From Mucilaginibacter rubeus (lineage in GTDB: Bacteria > Bacteroidota > Bacteroidia > Sphingobacteriales > Sphingobacteriaceae): a stretch of 64,000 bases of DNA. The stretch spans positions 930,001 to 994,000 of the forward strand of contig NZ_BMKD01000001.1 in the NCBI RefSeq assembly GCF_014643835.1, written 5' to 3'. Made by a program: the position numbers and the translations under genes. Shown here piece after piece: positions 25,070 to 35,170 of this stretch (its first letter is position 1; each line of letters starts with the position of its first letter). The notes beneath the pieces were generated by a model, which did not search any database, was not told the DNA's origin, and was given only the letters and a program-made list of their open reading frames with translations.

Positions 25070-25888
25070 TTAAACAAGAGGTTGTATCGAAAAAACATCG
25101 AGCTTTGAAGATTGAAAATTACGTACACGTTTGTATACGCCGTTCCCGTTGCTGCTTCCATCGGTATTGGTATTTCCTTCAATAGTATCAAATAAGTCGC
25201 CATGTACGCCAATAACAATGCCTGTATGTACCCAGTCGTTAGGCGTTTTCTGAACCAGGAAAATATCGCCGGGCCTTACTACAGCAGGATTAGACCTTAC
25301 TGTTGCAACACGGCTTAACAAACCTTTATTAATGCCGGTAGTACCAACAGTATCGCAACTGTAGGTTAGCGGCATAAGTGTACGAAAATCTTTTCCTAAC
25401 TGGCTTGCAGCCTGGTCAATAATGGTTTGTACAAAACCCATGCACCAAAACCACTCCGTTCCTTCATTATTATCCATATAGGCCCGCACCCAGGGACCGC
25501 AATTACTTTGCCCCTTAACAGTAAGTTCAAATGGTGCGTTGCTTAAATGCTGTATAGCCGTATTCACAACCAATTCCCTTAAGCCGGTACCTGCAACTGG
25601 GCTTTTAAATGCTTTTATCATGGGTTGGCATAACTCACCGAAAACACTACTGTCAACAATGCCGGTTTGCGGCAGGTTTTTTGCCTTCTGGAAATTCTTA
25701 ACCGCTGTTTCGGTACCCGGGCCAAAGCTCCCGTCAATGCCTGTTGCTGTACCTGCCGAAGGGTTGGTAACCGCATACAGGTTAAGCCAGCTTTGAATTT
25801 TACTTACTTCTTTTTGATTGTTTGAGGCGCTGCCTTTTTGTTGGGTAGCTGATATAGCTATTTCTTTAAGGTATTGTTTTTTAATCAT
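25070..25888 (-). CDS. Peptidoglycan-binding domain protein with CHAP/NlpC-like amidase domain
   Basis: A probable peptidoglycan hydrolase of 272 aa. Residues about 24-85 form a PG_binding_1 domain (SWLNLYAV ... DGSFGPGTETAVKNFQKAKNLPQTGIVD). The C-terminal half has a cysteine-peptidase-like fold: SNCGPWVRAYM (C130) or WFWCMGFV (C149) may be the nucleophile, and NDWVHTGIVIG (near residue 225) supplies the histidine. I start it at the ATG at 25888, because the longer open frame (to 25972) adds a hydrophobic stretch not typical of the family. With that start no signal peptide is evident, which is odd for a wall hydrolase. Stand-alone gene. Confidence 0.75.
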   Translation of the reverse strand: MIKKQYLKEIAISATQQKGSASNNQKEVSKIQSWLNLYAVTNPSAGTATGIDGSFGPGTETAVKNFQKAKNLPQTGIVDSSVFGELCQPMIKAFKSPVAGTGLRELVVNTAIQHLSNAPFELTVKGQSNCGPWVRAYMDNNEGTEWFWCMGFVQTIIDQAASQLGKDFRTLMPLTYSCDTVGTTGINKGLLSRVATVRSNPAVVRPGDIFLVQKTPNDWVHTGIVIGVHGDLFDTIEGNTNTDGSSNGNGVYKRVRNFQSSKLDVFSIQPLV

Positions 25889-26004
25889 AAAGGAAAGGTT
25901 AATAGTGATAAGGTTTAGATATCGTAATAATGGATATTTTATTACCTTCAAAAGCAAAGCTAAAGCAATCATTACAACTATAACAGCGTACTGTTACGGG
26001 ATTT

Positions 26005-26044
26005 AACAGGAAAGCTTACGTAAAACTACGTAAGCTTTCCTGTT
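26005..26044. terminator. Strong 18-bp hairpin downstream of the aldo/keto reductase
   Basis: Perfect 18-base arms (left arm starts AACAGGAAAGCTTACGTA) with a 4-base AAAC loop, lying 8 bases past the reductase stop. There is no long T-tract, so it may act as a 3' stabiliser or terminator. The core CTTACG/CGTAAG resembles the 30415 palindrome. Confidence 0.6.
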
Positions 26045-26052
26045 AATGATTT

Positions 26053-27084
26053 TTAATATTGTATTGGCAGCGGTACCAGCTTTAAGTTCTGGCGCTGGTG
26101 CCAGTATGGATATATTGGGTCTACCTCGCTGGCGGCATCCAATTTTTTAACCTGCTCAACCGTCAGATTCCATCCTATGGCGCCGAGGTTTTGCTTAAGC
26201 TGCTCTTCGTTACGTGCGCCAATTACCAGGTTGGCAATAGTAGGCCTTTGCAGTAACCAGTTCAATGCTACCTGTGCCACAGATTTACCGGTTTCTTCAG
26301 CAACTTCGTCAAGCACATCAACGATGGCATATAAATGCTCAAAATTTGTGGCCGGACCATGTGCGCCACCCTGCACGGTCCTTGAGTTTTCGGGGATCGG
26401 CTCTCCCCTCCTGAATTTTCCGCTAAGCTGGCCGGATGATAGCGGGCTCCAAACAATAGTGCTTACTTTTTGATCGATACCTAATGGCATCAGCTCCCAT
26501 TCAAACTCGCGGTTAAGCAACGAATAATATGCCTGATGGGCTACATAACGGCTCCATCCATATTTTTCAGACACCGACAGTGATTTCATTAAATGCCAGC
26601 CCGAAAAGTTTGAGCAGGCAATGTAGCGCACTTTACCGCTGGTCACCAAATCATCAAGTGCCCTTAATGTTTCTTCAACCGGGGTGTTGGCATCAAAGCC
26701 GTGCATATGATAAATATCAATCCTGTCGGTATTTAAACGCTTAAGACTGTCCTCAGCCGATTTGATCAGGTGATAGCGTGATGAGCCGAAGTCGTTAACC
26801 CCTTTTCCCATCGTGAAAGTAGCCTTGGTTGAGATCAGTACTTCATTACGGATACCTTCCAGAGCCTTACCTAATATTACTTCAGATATGCCGTGCGAAT
26901 AAACGTTTGCGGTATCAAATAAATTAACACCTGCATCAAGGCAAATATTTATTAGCTTCTTTGCCTCGTCAACCTGGGTATTGCCCCATGCCTTAAAAAA
27001 CTCATTGCCGCCGCCAAATGTGGCTGTGCCAAAACTTAATACCGGCACCCTTAAACCGGATGCGCCTAATTGTCTGTATTCCAT
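26053..27084 (-). CDS. Aldo/keto reductase
   Basis: A cytosolic NADPH-dependent oxidoreductase of the aldo/keto reductase superfamily (YajO/IolS-like group). MEYRQLGASGLRVPVLSFGTATFGGG opens the TIM barrel. LFDTANVYSHG supplies the catalytic Asp/Tyr and VLISTKATF the Lys. DIYHMHGFD carries the His. The C-terminal part has the NLVIGARNEEQLKQNLGA cofactor region. The length is 343 aa. No operon partner is visible; the neighbours are unrelated, so the substrate is unknown. Confidence 0.9.
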   Translation of the reverse strand: MEYRQLGASGLRVPVLSFGTATFGGGNEFFKAWGNTQVDEAKKLINICLDAGVNLFDTANVYSHGISEVILGKALEGIRNEVLISTKATFTMGKGVNDFGSSRYHLIKSAEDSLKRLNTDRIDIYHMHGFDANTPVEETLRALDDLVTSGKVRYIACSNFSGWHLMKSLSVSEKYGWSRYVAHQAYYSLLNREFEWELMPLGIDQKVSTIVWSPLSSGQLSGKFRRGEPIPENSRTVQGGAHGPATNFEHLYAIVDVLDEVAEETGKSVAQVALNWLLQRPTIANLVIGARNEEQLKQNLGAIGWNLTVEQVKKLDAASEVDPIYPYWHQRQNLKLVPLPIQY

Positions 27085-27233
27085 AGTTTAATGTTTTTGT
27101 GATGTAATGGCCGCAGCCTGTATCGCAAATTTATGTTGAATGGATCGCCCGGTGGGGTTTTTGCGCATCATAAGTTTGTCATTTATGGCCAGTGTTTCAT
27201 TGCAGAGCAGTAAACAAATCTTAGTTTTGAGTA

Positions 27234-27461
27234 ATGATTGCAGACCCGCTAAGCGTTTCCCTTTTTGAGATGAGGCTGGAAGAAATCCATCGCCGCGATC
27301 CTATGCTAAGGTATGAAATCAGTATCCGTGATTTCATAGCGTTATTTCCGCTTAAAATAAAAAATGGCAGACCGTTAAAACCCGAACAGCCTTCCTCCTT
27401 TGCACTCGACAGGGATGTGTTTTTGCAGGTGCTTGTAGCGTTTAACCAGTCATTCAACTAA
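27234..27461 (+). CDS. Small hypothetical protein (75 aa)
   Basis: Not recognised. The 75-residue product starts at ATG and shows an amphipathic, mixed-charge sequence with no signal peptide. The opposite strand is also open over almost the same span, so coding strand is uncertain. I prefer the plus strand because its start is ATG, it is oriented with the CDGSH gene, and its residue mix is less Ser/Asn-biased. Sits between the divergent aldo/keto reductase and the CDGSH gene. Confidence 0.4.
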   Translation: MIADPLSVSLFEMRLEEIHRRDPMLRYEISIRDFIALFPLKIKNGRPLKPEQPSSFALDRDVFLQVLVAFNQSFN

Positions 27462-27540
27462 TTAATCCGCTCCTCCTGCTTCGTCCAATCAGGAACACTT
27501 CTAAATAACAAATAAACAATTTTGACGGCTTGTCAAGTTT

Positions 27541-27548
27541 TAACTTTG
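27541..27548 (+). promoter_or_regulatory. Bacteroidota -7 box (TAACTTTG) for the CDGSH gene
   Basis: An exact TAnnTTTG match, 15 bases before the CDGSH-protein ATG. TTTG at 27521-27524 may be the -33 element, 16 bases upstream. Confidence 0.55.
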
Positions 27549-27563
27549 GCCAAAATTTAACAC

Positions 27564-27788
27564 ATGGAGAAAACTAAACTTACCATTAATAATAACGGTT
27601 CGGTTAAAATAGAAGGCGATTTTGAAATTGTTGATATGCAGGGTAACGCTTACGGCTTACAGGGCCGTACTGTGGTTTCTATTTGCCGTTGCGGCTTATC
27701 AGCAAACAAACCATTTTGTGATGGTTCGCACAAAGGCCATTTCGAGCATAACGCTATCGCATTTGATCTGCCTCCAAAAAAAGTATAA
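27564..27788 (+). CDS. CDGSH iron-sulfur domain protein
   Basis: A small 74-residue cytosolic protein of the mitoNEET-like CDGSH family that binds a [2Fe-2S] cluster through three cysteines and one histidine. All ligands are present in the spacing C-x-C-x8-C-x3-H (C41, C43, C52, H56 in ICRCGLSANKPFCDGSH). It should function in iron-sulfur or redox handling; the exact partner is unknown. Its own candidate TAnnTTTG promoter lies just upstream. The truA gene follows 90 bases later. Confidence 0.93.
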   Translation: MEKTKLTINNNGSVKIEGDFEIVDMQGNAYGLQGRTVVSICRCGLSANKPFCDGSHKGHFEHNAIAFDLPPKKV

Positions 27789-27881
27789 ACAATTGTTTTA
27801 TATACATTAAGCCCGGTGTTTAATTACATTGGGCTTTTGTTTTATACGGGATTTTTAAAATAATCTGCATTTTTGAAAACT

Positions 27882-28694
27882 ATGCTTAAAACAACAAAGC
27901 GGCACTTTTTTCATATAGGTTATCACGGCGCAAGGTATTCGGGCTGGCAAAAACTTTCTAAAGCCATTACCGTACAGGAAGTGATTGAAACGGCCCTCTC
28001 CAAAATCCTGAAACAACCTGTTGCCATTAATGGTTGCGGCCGTACAGACGCCAAAGTGCATGCAAGTCAGTATTTTTTTCACGCAGATATTCCAGATAAT
28101 TTAGATTTCGACCTGCTATTCCGCCTTAACAAACTGCTGCCGGATGATATCGCTGTATTTGATATTATCCCGATGCAGGGAGACCCGCATGCCCGTTTTG
28201 ATGGCGTGATCCGTACTTATGATTATTTCATCCATAATTATAAAGACCCATTTCTTAGTAACTTCAGTTCACTTTATCCGGATCAGGATCTTGATTTGGA
28301 TGCAATGAAAAAGGCTGTTTCCATCCTGCCTCATTACACCGACTTCCGCGCCTTATGCAAAACGCCCGACAGGATTGAGCACACTATTTGCCACGTAAAA
28401 TCTGCAGGGCTTTATATCGACGGCAATGGAAGCAAACTCAGATTTAACATTACCGCCAACCGTTTTTTATATAAGATGATCAGGATCACCGTTGGTCGCC
28501 TGCTTGAAATTGGCAAAGGACAGATGAGCACAGATGAATTTGAGTTTTATATTGCCAACCAACAAACACCTAAAATCATTATTCCGGCACACCCCCAGGG
28601 CTTGTATCTTTCAAAAGTAACGTATCGTTACCTTGATCTTGAACCGCGGTCGGCATTTTCACTGCTCAACAGTACAGACTGGTACCCCCTATAA
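27882..28694 (+). CDS. truA: tRNA pseudouridine synthase A
   Basis: The enzyme that isomerises uridine to pseudouridine at positions 38-40 of the tRNA anticodon arm. The catalytic aspartate is in GCGRTDAKVHA (D56). The N-terminal HIGYHGARYSGWQ and the later FRALCKTPDRIEHTICHV and NRFLYKMIRITVGRLLEIGKG segments match TruA. I use the ATG at 27882 (270 aa); an in-frame TTG three codons earlier is possible. Monocistronic as far as seen. Confidence 0.93.
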   Translation: MLKTTKRHFFHIGYHGARYSGWQKLSKAITVQEVIETALSKILKQPVAINGCGRTDAKVHASQYFFHADIPDNLDFDLLFRLNKLLPDDIAVFDIIPMQGDPHARFDGVIRTYDYFIHNYKDPFLSNFSSLYPDQDLDLDAMKKAVSILPHYTDFRALCKTPDRIEHTICHVKSAGLYIDGNGSKLRFNITANRFLYKMIRITVGRLLEIGKGQMSTDEFEFYIANQQTPKIIIPAHPQGLYLSKVTYRYLDLEPRSAFSLLNSTDWYPL

Positions 28695-29060
28695 CATTTA
28701 TTTGCCCTGGCAAACGTATGTAAATGGGGGTTAACAGGGTTAACACTTTTTAAATAAAACGTTTTTAAACATCTAATATTAAGACACTTAAGCCGAAGCA
28801 AGGGTTACACTAACTGATGTTTTGAGCACTTAAACATGTCCGAATGTTTGTGGCTATTATCGGCAAAAGCAGGTACACATGAAATCAGGGACATTAACCG
28901 CGATCAGGCCATAAAACAAGTATCATTTGATGCTGATTGCTCACCAACATCATAACCTTATTTTGTTAGCAATCTTATAGCAAGTCGTCGCCGCTAAATA
29001 TTTAGATGCAGTTCCCCTGTCTTATCTGCTGATTTTTAAAAATATGACGCGTTAATTTGG
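28695..29060. other. Intergenic region between truA and the DEAD-box-like gene, no convincing gene
   Basis: About 400 bases (to 29099) of AT-rich DNA. It includes a 39-codon ATG frame at 28836-28955 with no clear ribosome binding site and no recognisable features. No tRNA or riboswitch-like structure was seen. The 3' end holds a candidate promoter. Confidence 0.5.
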
Positions 29061-29068
29061 TACTTTTG
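29061..29068 (+). promoter_or_regulatory. Candidate -7 box (TACTTTTG) for the DEAD-box-like gene
   Basis: TAnnTTTG match 31 bases upstream of the ATG at 29100. A clear -33 TTG was not found. Confidence 0.4.
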
Positions 29069-29099
29069 CACCCTCATTTTAAATTTTAATAGTATCCTG

Positions 29100-30398
29100 A
29101 TGGCGTGGTCTGATAAATTGAAGCTTAATAAACAATTATTGCGTTCGGTAAACGAAGCCGGTTTTGCAAACCCTAAAGAGCTCCAGCTTAAAACCATCAA
29201 CCGCATTATTGGCGGGCAGGACATTATTGCCATTGGCCCTGAAGGCAGCGGAAAAACCACCACTTATGTATTAGGCGTATTAAACCGCTTTAACTATGCT
29301 CCCGAAGGCGTTCCGCGCGTATTGGTGCTTGTACCCGAAAAAGAACAAGTGTTTGCTGTTATAGAACAGTTTGACAGGCTTAACAAAAATAAATCTATCC
29401 GCATAGTTGGCCTGTACGTCACCCCTGGCTTTGAAAGCCAGATGGATGAGCTTGCCGACGGTGCCGACATTGTTGTAGCCACTCCCGACAGGGCAAGGGC
29501 CATCTATCTTAAACTGGCCTTAAATTTAAATAAAGTTGATTTGCTGGTAATAGATGATGCCGACCAGATTGTAAAAAAAGGTTTGCAATTGCCGGTTGTT
29601 GAATTGGCTAACAGTATTGACAAGGGCCAGCACCTGGTGTTTACCGAGGTGATGCACGCCAAACTCGAAAAAATGCTTGATCCGTTCATGAGGCAACCGG
29701 CTACAATTGAGGTTGATGAGCTGGGCGAAACGGCTATTGAAACCCATGAGCAGCTTTTATATAACGTACCAAACTTTGGCACCAAGCTAAACCTGCTCAA
29801 TTTATTCATGTACGATGAAGAACTGTTTACTAAAACCATTGTATTTGTAAACACCCAAACAACTGCCGAAAAGCTTTTCCAAAGCCTTAAAAGTCGTTTA
29901 CGTACAGGTGTGGCATACTTAAACCCTAAGTTCTTCGACTCAAAGGGGTTCAAAACCATTGAAGAGTTTAAAGCCGAAGCAGGTGCAAGAATCCTGATCG
30001 TGACTAACGAAAATGACGAAAACCTTAACCTGAGCGGTATCCCCTTCCTGATCCATTTTGATTTGCCTGCAGATAATGAACTGTTTATTAGCCGTGTGGC
30101 AAATCCTAATCCTGACGATAAGGAAGAAACGCTGGCAATGACATTTGCTACTGATATTGAGTTAAGCCAGGTGAAAAAGATTGAGCAGATGATAGGGAAT
30201 AAAATTCCTGTAGCCGAGCTGCCGGATGACCTGGTGATAGTAACCGAGTCGAAGCCTAAAAAAGCGGATGCTAAGGAAGATGTTAAACCCGCAGGTGTTG
30301 GTGAAGCTTTTCATGAAAAGAAAGCGTCGAATGCCAAAACTTATAATTTAAGCGCCAGTACTAAGGCCAAAATGAACAAGAAGAAAAAGCACGGATAA
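29100..30398 (+). CDS. DEAD/DEAH-box helicase-like protein with degenerate motifs
   Basis: A superfamily 2 helicase-like protein of 432 aa. The P-loop is intact (GPEGSGKTTT, residues 46-55) and a TPDR motif Ib is present (about residue 128). Motif II reads DDAD (about 152-155) instead of DEAD. A SAT-type motif III is replaced by FTEVMHAK, and the C-terminal RecA domain lacks the HRxGR arginine-finger motif, having FISRVANPNPDD there. A basic Lys-rich tail (KAKMNKKKKHG) could bind RNA. It may bind nucleotide and RNA but be poorly active as a helicase. Start ATG follows a candidate promoter. It is convergent with the VF530 gene over a palindrome. Confidence 0.82.
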   Translation: MAWSDKLKLNKQLLRSVNEAGFANPKELQLKTINRIIGGQDIIAIGPEGSGKTTTYVLGVLNRFNYAPEGVPRVLVLVPEKEQVFAVIEQFDRLNKNKSIRIVGLYVTPGFESQMDELADGADIVVATPDRARAIYLKLALNLNKVDLLVIDDADQIVKKGLQLPVVELANSIDKGQHLVFTEVMHAKLEKMLDPFMRQPATIEVDELGETAIETHEQLLYNVPNFGTKLNLLNLFMYDEELFTKTIVFVNTQTTAEKLFQSLKSRLRTGVAYLNPKFFDSKGFKTIEEFKAEAGARILIVTNENDENLNLSGIPFLIHFDLPADNELFISRVANPNPDDKEETLAMTFATDIELSQVKKIEQMIGNKIPVAELPDDLVIVTESKPKKADAKEDVKPAGVGEAFHEKKASNAKTYNLSASTKAKMNKKKKHG

Positions 30399-30414
30399 AG
30401 ACTCCGTTGTATCC

Positions 30415-30447
30415 AGACTTACGAAGTTTTAAAAACTTCGTAAGTCT
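30415..30447. repeat. 33-base palindrome between convergent genes (variant of the 21912 element)
   Basis: 16-base arms (AGACTTACGAAGTTTT and its exact reverse complement) with one central A. Compared with the 21912 element the arm has A for G at two places, and the partner arm is changed correspondingly. It separates the convergent DEAD-box-like and VF530 genes and probably terminates both. Confidence 0.8.
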
Positions 30448-30461
30448 CCATCGCATTTTTA

Positions 30462-30674
30462 CTATACTATCTCCAAATACAACTCTTCTACCTTTTTCCT
30501 TGCCCAATCAGTTTTTCTCAAAAATTTGAGGCTTGATTTTATACTTGGATCATCATTAAAACAATTGATCCGGATCCGTGTGCCCAACTCTTTCCAGCCA
30601 AAGTGAGCTACCAATTCATTTAGGATCATCTCAAGGGTTTTGCCATGTAAGGGGTTATTGGGCTGTTGCTGCAT
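30462..30674 (-). CDS. VF530 (DUF2132) family DNA-binding-like protein
   Basis: A 70-residue protein matching the VF530/DUF2132 family through [33 protein letters not shown] and the [26 protein letters not shown] part. The family fold is small and helical, and DNA binding has been proposed for the Vibrio prototype; cellular function is unclear. I start at the ATG at 30674, since the family begins there. The open frame extends 14 more codons without support. Convergent with the helicase-like gene. Confidence 0.83.
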   Translation of the reverse strand: MQQQPNNPLHGKTLEMILNELVAHFGWKELGTRIRINCFNDDPSIKSSLKFLRKTDWARKKVEELYLEIV

Positions 30675-30847
30675 ATGGCAAAAGTAAATGTTTGTTTTGT
30701 TAAAATGGTATAACAAAATTTGTTGCCCTGCCGTTTAAATAGTAAATGATATTAGCTGATATTTAATAAACGGTAAATTTTATTAAATTTAATGCAGCCA
30801 ATCATGCACGGTTAAACCACTTCTTCAATTTGCCCAAAAATATTTTA

Positions 30848-33800
30848 ATGAATAGCTATAAGTGTTATCTTGTTTTATTGTTGCAAGCTATTTCGTTATG
30901 CGTGTTTTCACAAAACCGCCCCATTCATTTTCAGCATATCGGCAGCCGCGAGGGGCTTTCTGAGTTAAACATCAATTGTATTATGCAGGATAGCCGCGGC
31001 TTTATATGGGTGGGCACGCGCGACGGTCTTAACCGTTATGACGGTAACAAATTCAAAGTTTTTAAAAACATCGTTAACGATACTAACAGTATCAGCAACA
31101 GCTTTGTTCAGGATGTACTTGAGGACAAAAACGGAAACCTGTGGATCTCGACCAGCGGTGGCGGTTTAAACATGTATGACCGTAAACTTGATCGTTTTAT
31201 CCATTATCGCCATAATCGAAACAATACCAATTCAATTGCGAGCGATATCTTAGTTAAAATAGCGCTTGATAAAAGCGGCAACCTGTGGATCTCGAATCAA
31301 AAAGAAGGTCTTGATCAGTTTAATATTGCTAAAAAAAAGTTTACACATTACCGCTATAATGCAGCCGATGCAACCAGTTTAAGCGATAGCAATGTCCGCA
31401 CAGTTTATGTAGACAGTCAAAATAAGGTATGGGTGGGTACAACCTACGGGGGACTAAATCTTTATAAGCCTCAAAGCGATGATTTTACCCGCTTTGTTCA
31501 TGATGAAAACATCCCCTCCTCTCTATCAGCTAACAAGGTCAATGCTATTTTGGAAGATAGCGATCATCGTTTATGGATTGGGGTGAGTGATGGGGGCCTT
31601 AATTTGTTTAATCCGGCAACCCAAACTTTTACTCATTATAAGAATGATCCGTACAATAATAATTCCCTTTCGTACAACACGGTACAATGCATGGTCGAAG
31701 ACAGTAATCATAACTTGTGGATAGGTACGGAAAACGGCGGTTTAAGTATTTTTAATTATGCCGAAGGAAAATTCAACAACCACTTTGAGGATGATGTAGA
31801 TAACAGCAGTATTGCTAATAACTCGGTAGACGTAATCCTAAAAGATAAGAGTGGGAATATATGGATCGCTGCATTTGCATCAGGCCTTAACTTTTATAAA
31901 AAAACAAGCGAAAACTTTATACACTACAAGCACGGCGCCCAGCCAAATAGCTTGTCAAATAACTTTGTATTAAGTATTTACGAAGACAAAAATAACAACG
32001 TATGGCAAGGCACAGATGGCGGCGGACTAAATCTTTTCAATCCGGAGAAGGGTGAGTTTAAGGTTTATAAAAATAACAAAAACGACAATGCCAGTATTTG
32101 CGGCAACTATGTTTTGGCTATACAGGAAGATGCTAAAAATAACCTGTGGATTGGCACCTGGGGCGATGGGGTAAGCATGATGAACCCGCAAACCCGCAGG
32201 TTCAGGACATTTAAACACAACCCGGACGACAGTACAAGCATAAGCGGCAATAACATTTATGCCATAACCAAAACACTTGATGGAAAACTATGGTTCGGCA
32301 TGCTTGGGACAGGGCTTGATTTATTTGACCCTAAAACCAATAAATTTATTCATTACCGCCATAAAGCCAATAACCCCAAAAGCATAAGCAGCGATAATAT
32401 CAATTCGCTGCTTGGCGATTCGAAAGGTAACCTTTGGGTGGGCACGAATGATGGAGGTGTAAACCTGTATGATGCCGCAACTGATTCATTTAAACCGGTA
32501 CAATACGAAAAACTGAACAGTGCGGTAGGCAATAATACAGCGCTCGACCTTTTTGAAGATCACCTGGGTAATATCTGGATCTGCACTTACGGCGGTATCT
32601 ATCGCCTAAATCCTGCTACAGGTAAGGTTACAAACTTTAAAGCAAAGGATGGCCTTCCCAATGATTATGCGTACGCGGTTGAAGAAGATAACAGCGGTAA
32701 TTTATGGATCAGTACCAATAAAGGCATTTCCAAATACAATCCTAAAACTAACCAATTCAGAAATTTCACCATTGAGGATGGTTTACAGGCCGACGAGTTT
32801 AAACCTCACTCGGCTGTAAAAAGTCATGATGGCACTATGTACTTTGGCGGGGTTAACGGGTTTAACATGTTCAATCCCGAAAATATCCATGAAAATATAT
32901 ATAACCCTCCGCTGGTGCTTACTGATTTTCAGATTTATAACAAATCTATCCGCGTAGCTCAAAACAGCGATGATCCGTCGCCCCTGAAAGAAGATATTTC
33001 CGAAACTAAAGCAATAGCTTTAACGCATGATCAATCGGTTATATCGTTTGAATATGTATCTATGGACTTTGCCCTAAGCAATAAGGGAACCTATGCTTAT
33101 TTACTCGAAGGCTTTGATAAAACCTGGAATTATGTAGGCAATAAAAACACGGCCACGTATACCAATCTGCCGGCCGGAAATTATGTATTCAGGGTGAAAA
33201 GCCGCAGCGCCGATGGCAAATGGTCTATCCGGCAGGTAAGCCTGAATGTTACTGTGCTTCCGCCTTTCTGGCTTACCTGGTGGTTTATCAGTTTGCTGAT
33301 CTTGCTGATTGTTACAGCCATTTATGCATTTTATCGCTATAAAGTAAATGCTATAGTGAAACAAAAAAACCTGCTTGAAAAGCAGGTCAGCGAACGTACC
33401 GCCGAGGTAATGCAACAATCGGAAGAGTTGAAAACACAGTCCGAAAATCTGCAGACCTTAAATGCCGAACTCCAAAATCAGTCAGAAGAGTTACAGGCTT
33501 TGAACGAAGAACTGCTTTCCCAGTCGGAAGAGCTGCAACTGCAAAAAGAACAGGAACGGGAGGCCCGGGAAGAAGCTGATAAAGCCAACCAGGCCAAAAG
33601 CATATTTTTAGCTACCATGAGCCATGAGATCAGAACGCCCATGAACGGCGTTATTGGCATGGCCTCGCTACTGGGCGAAACTGAACTGAATGCCGAGCAG
33701 CGCGATTATACGGATACCATTATTTCCTGCGGTGATAGCTTGGTAAATGTGATCAATGATATCCTTGATTTCTCCAAAATTGAATCAGGAAAGATGGAAA

Positions 33801-35152
33801 TGGAGCAGGAAGATTTTGACCTGCGCCAGTGTATTGAAGAGGTGATGGATATCTTTTCACAAAATGCAGCCAAACGCGAACTGGAGCTGGTTTACCAGAT
33901 TGACCCCGCTCTGCCGCAGCAGATTGTTGGCGATAGCTTGAGATTAAAACAGGTGCTCACTAATTTAACCGGCAATGCACTTAAGTTTACGGAACGTGGC
34001 GAAGTATTTATTAAAGTATTTTTATCCAAAAATATTGGCGATAAGGAAATTGAGATTGGCTTTAGTGTAATGGATACCGGTATAGGGATCCCGGAGGATA
34101 AATTGACAACCTTGTTTAATGCTTTTTCGCAGGTTGATTCATCAACGACGCGGAAATATGGAGGCACCGGGCTTGGCCTTGTGATCAGCCAGCGCCTGGT
34201 AAACTTAATGGGGGGCGAAATATGGGCTGAAAGTGTTTATGGAGAAGGCTCTGTTTTTGTATTTACCATAAAAGCCACTATCAGCAACAAACAGTCGAAA
34301 CATGTACCTATTGTTTTTAATGCCGAAGAGCTGGAGGGCAAAAAGGTGCTTATTATTGACGATAATAAAACGAACCGCTTTATCCTGCAAACGCAGCTCG
34401 AGCAATGGGGAATTCAAACGGTGGCGGTGGCCTCGGGCAGGCAGGCGCTTGACATCCTTACTGCCAATAATGGATTTAACCTGGTTATAACCGATATGGA
34501 AATGCCTGAGATGGATGGTGTGGGATTGGCGCGGGAAATCAAGAGCAATTATGGAGAATTGCCGGTAATTATGCTTAGTTCTATAGGCGATGGTTCAAAG
34601 AAAAAATATCCGGGTTTATTTTCAACTATTTTAACCAAGCCAGTAAAACAATCGCAATTAGGTAAAAGCCTACAGGCTGAGTTCCAGGGGAAAAAACAAG
34701 CGCCGGCTCCTGAAGCAAAGCCGGATAAACTGCTTGATATAAATTTTGCGAAAGATCACCCCCTCAGCATACTTGTGGCTGAAGATAACACGGTTAATCA
34801 AAAGCTCATTAGCCGCATGTTGGAGAAGCTGGGCTATAGTTTTGAACTGGCCCATAATGGGCATCAAACGCTCGATAAACTAAAGGCTAATCCAACCTTC
34901 GATGTAATTTTCATGGATGTACAAATGCCTGAGATGGATGGCTTTGAGGCAACCCGGCATATTCGTCAATATGCTTTTAAGCAGCCTTTTATCATTGCTA
35001 TGACCGCTAATGCCGGCCCCGACGACCGGGATATGTGTATAAGTGAGGGCATGGACGATTATATTGCCAAGCCCATGAAAACCGATGCACTGATCAATGT
35101 TTTAAAGGGCGCTTACAAAATGATGAAGAATGTAAGGGGCAAGTATGTTTAA
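30848..35152 (+). CDS. Hybrid sensor histidine kinase with two-component regulator propeller and two receiver domains
   Basis: A 1434-residue membrane sensor. A signal peptide ([22 protein letters not shown]) precedes about 14 Reg_prop repeats forming two beta-propellers in the periplasm (about residues 25-690; GNLWIGT-like units recur). A Y_Y_Y domain (about 740-800) and a single transmembrane helix (about 806-828) follow. A long Gln/Glu-rich coiled coil leads to HisKA (phospho-acceptor H926 in [10 protein letters not shown]) and HATPase_c (GTGLGL box). Two receiver domains have Asp1216 and Asp1357. Unlike classical HTCS proteins there is no AraC-type output, so a separate partner (Hpt or regulator) is implied. 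I use ATG 30848; TTG 30830 is also open. Confidence 0.93.
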   Translation: MNSYKCYLVLLLQAISLCVFSQNRPIHFQHIGSREGLSELNINCIMQDSRGFIWVGTRDGLNRYDGNKFKVFKNIVNDTNSISNSFVQDVLEDKNGNLWISTSGGGLNMYDRKLDRFIHYRHNRNNTNSIASDILVKIALDKSGNLWISNQKEGLDQFNIAKKKFTHYRYNAADATSLSDSNVRTVYVDSQNKVWVGTTYGGLNLYKPQSDDFTRFVHDENIPSSLSANKVNAILEDSDHRLWIGVSDGGLNLFNPATQTFTHYKNDPYNNNSLSYNTVQCMVEDSNHNLWIGTENGGLSIFNYAEGKFNNHFEDDVDNSSIANNSVDVILKDKSGNIWIAAFASGLNFYKKTSENFIHYKHGAQPNSLSNNFVLSIYEDKNNNVWQGTDGGGLNLFNPEKGEFKVYKNNKNDNASICGNYVLAIQEDAKNNLWIGTWGDGVSMMNPQTRRFRTFKHNPDDSTSISGNNIYAITKTLDGKLWFGMLGTGLDLFDPKTNKFIHYRHKANNPKSISSDNINSLLGDSKGNLWVGTNDGGVNLYDAATDSFKPVQYEKLNSAVGNNTALDLFEDHLGNIWICTYGGIYRLNPATGKVTNFKAKDGLPNDYAYAVEEDNSGNLWISTNKGISKYNPKTNQFRNFTIEDGLQADEFKPHSAVKSHDGTMYFGGVNGFNMFNPENIHENIYNPPLVLTDFQIYNKSIRVAQNSDDPSPLKEDISETKAIALTHDQSVISFEYVSMDFALSNKGTYAYLLEGFDKTWNYVGNKNTATYTNLPAGNYVFRVKSRSADGKWSIRQVSLNVTVLPPFWLTWWFISLLILLIVTAIYAFYRYKVNAIVKQKNLLEKQVSERTAEVMQQSEELKTQSENLQTLNAELQNQSEELQALNEELLSQSEELQLQKEQEREAREEADKANQAKSIFLATMSHEIRTPMNGVIGMASLLGETELNAEQRDYTDTIISCGDSLVNVINDILDFSKIESGKMEMEQEDFDLRQCIEEVMDIFSQNAAKRELELVYQIDPALPQQIVGDSLRLKQVLTNLTGNALKFTERGEVFIKVFLSKNIGDKEIEIGFSVMDTGIGIPEDKLTTLFNAFSQVDSSTTRKYGGTGLGLVISQRLVNLMGGEIWAESVYGEGSVFVFTIKATISNKQSKHVPIVFNAEELEGKKVLIIDDNKTNRFILQTQLEQWGIQTVAVASGRQALDILTANNGFNLVITDMEMPEMDGVGLAREIKSNYGELPVIMLSSIGDGSKKKYPGLFSTILTKPVKQSQLGKSLQAEFQGKKQAPAPEAKPDKLLDINFAKDHPLSILVAEDNTVNQKLISRMLEKLGYSFELAHNGHQTLDKLKANPTFDVIFMDVQMPEMDGFEATRHIRQYAFKQPFIIAMTANAGPDDRDMCISEGMDDYIAKPMKTDALINVLKGAYKMMKNVRGKYV

Positions 35153-35170
35153 CTGTTGAAAGCAAACTAC

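Noticed and set aside
28836-28955. A 39-codon ATG frame in the truA/DEAD-box intergenic region
   Set aside because: No ribosome binding site, no recognisable features and too short to separate from chance.
29504-29959. A 151-codon minus-strand open frame opposite the DEAD-box-like gene
   Set aside because: Ser/Cys-rich translation with no family; antisense to a gene with clear helicase-type motifs.
31000-32900. Repeated DNA-like pattern in the sensor gene
   Set aside because: It reflects the repeated beta-propeller blades of the protein, not an independent DNA repeat or CRISPR array.
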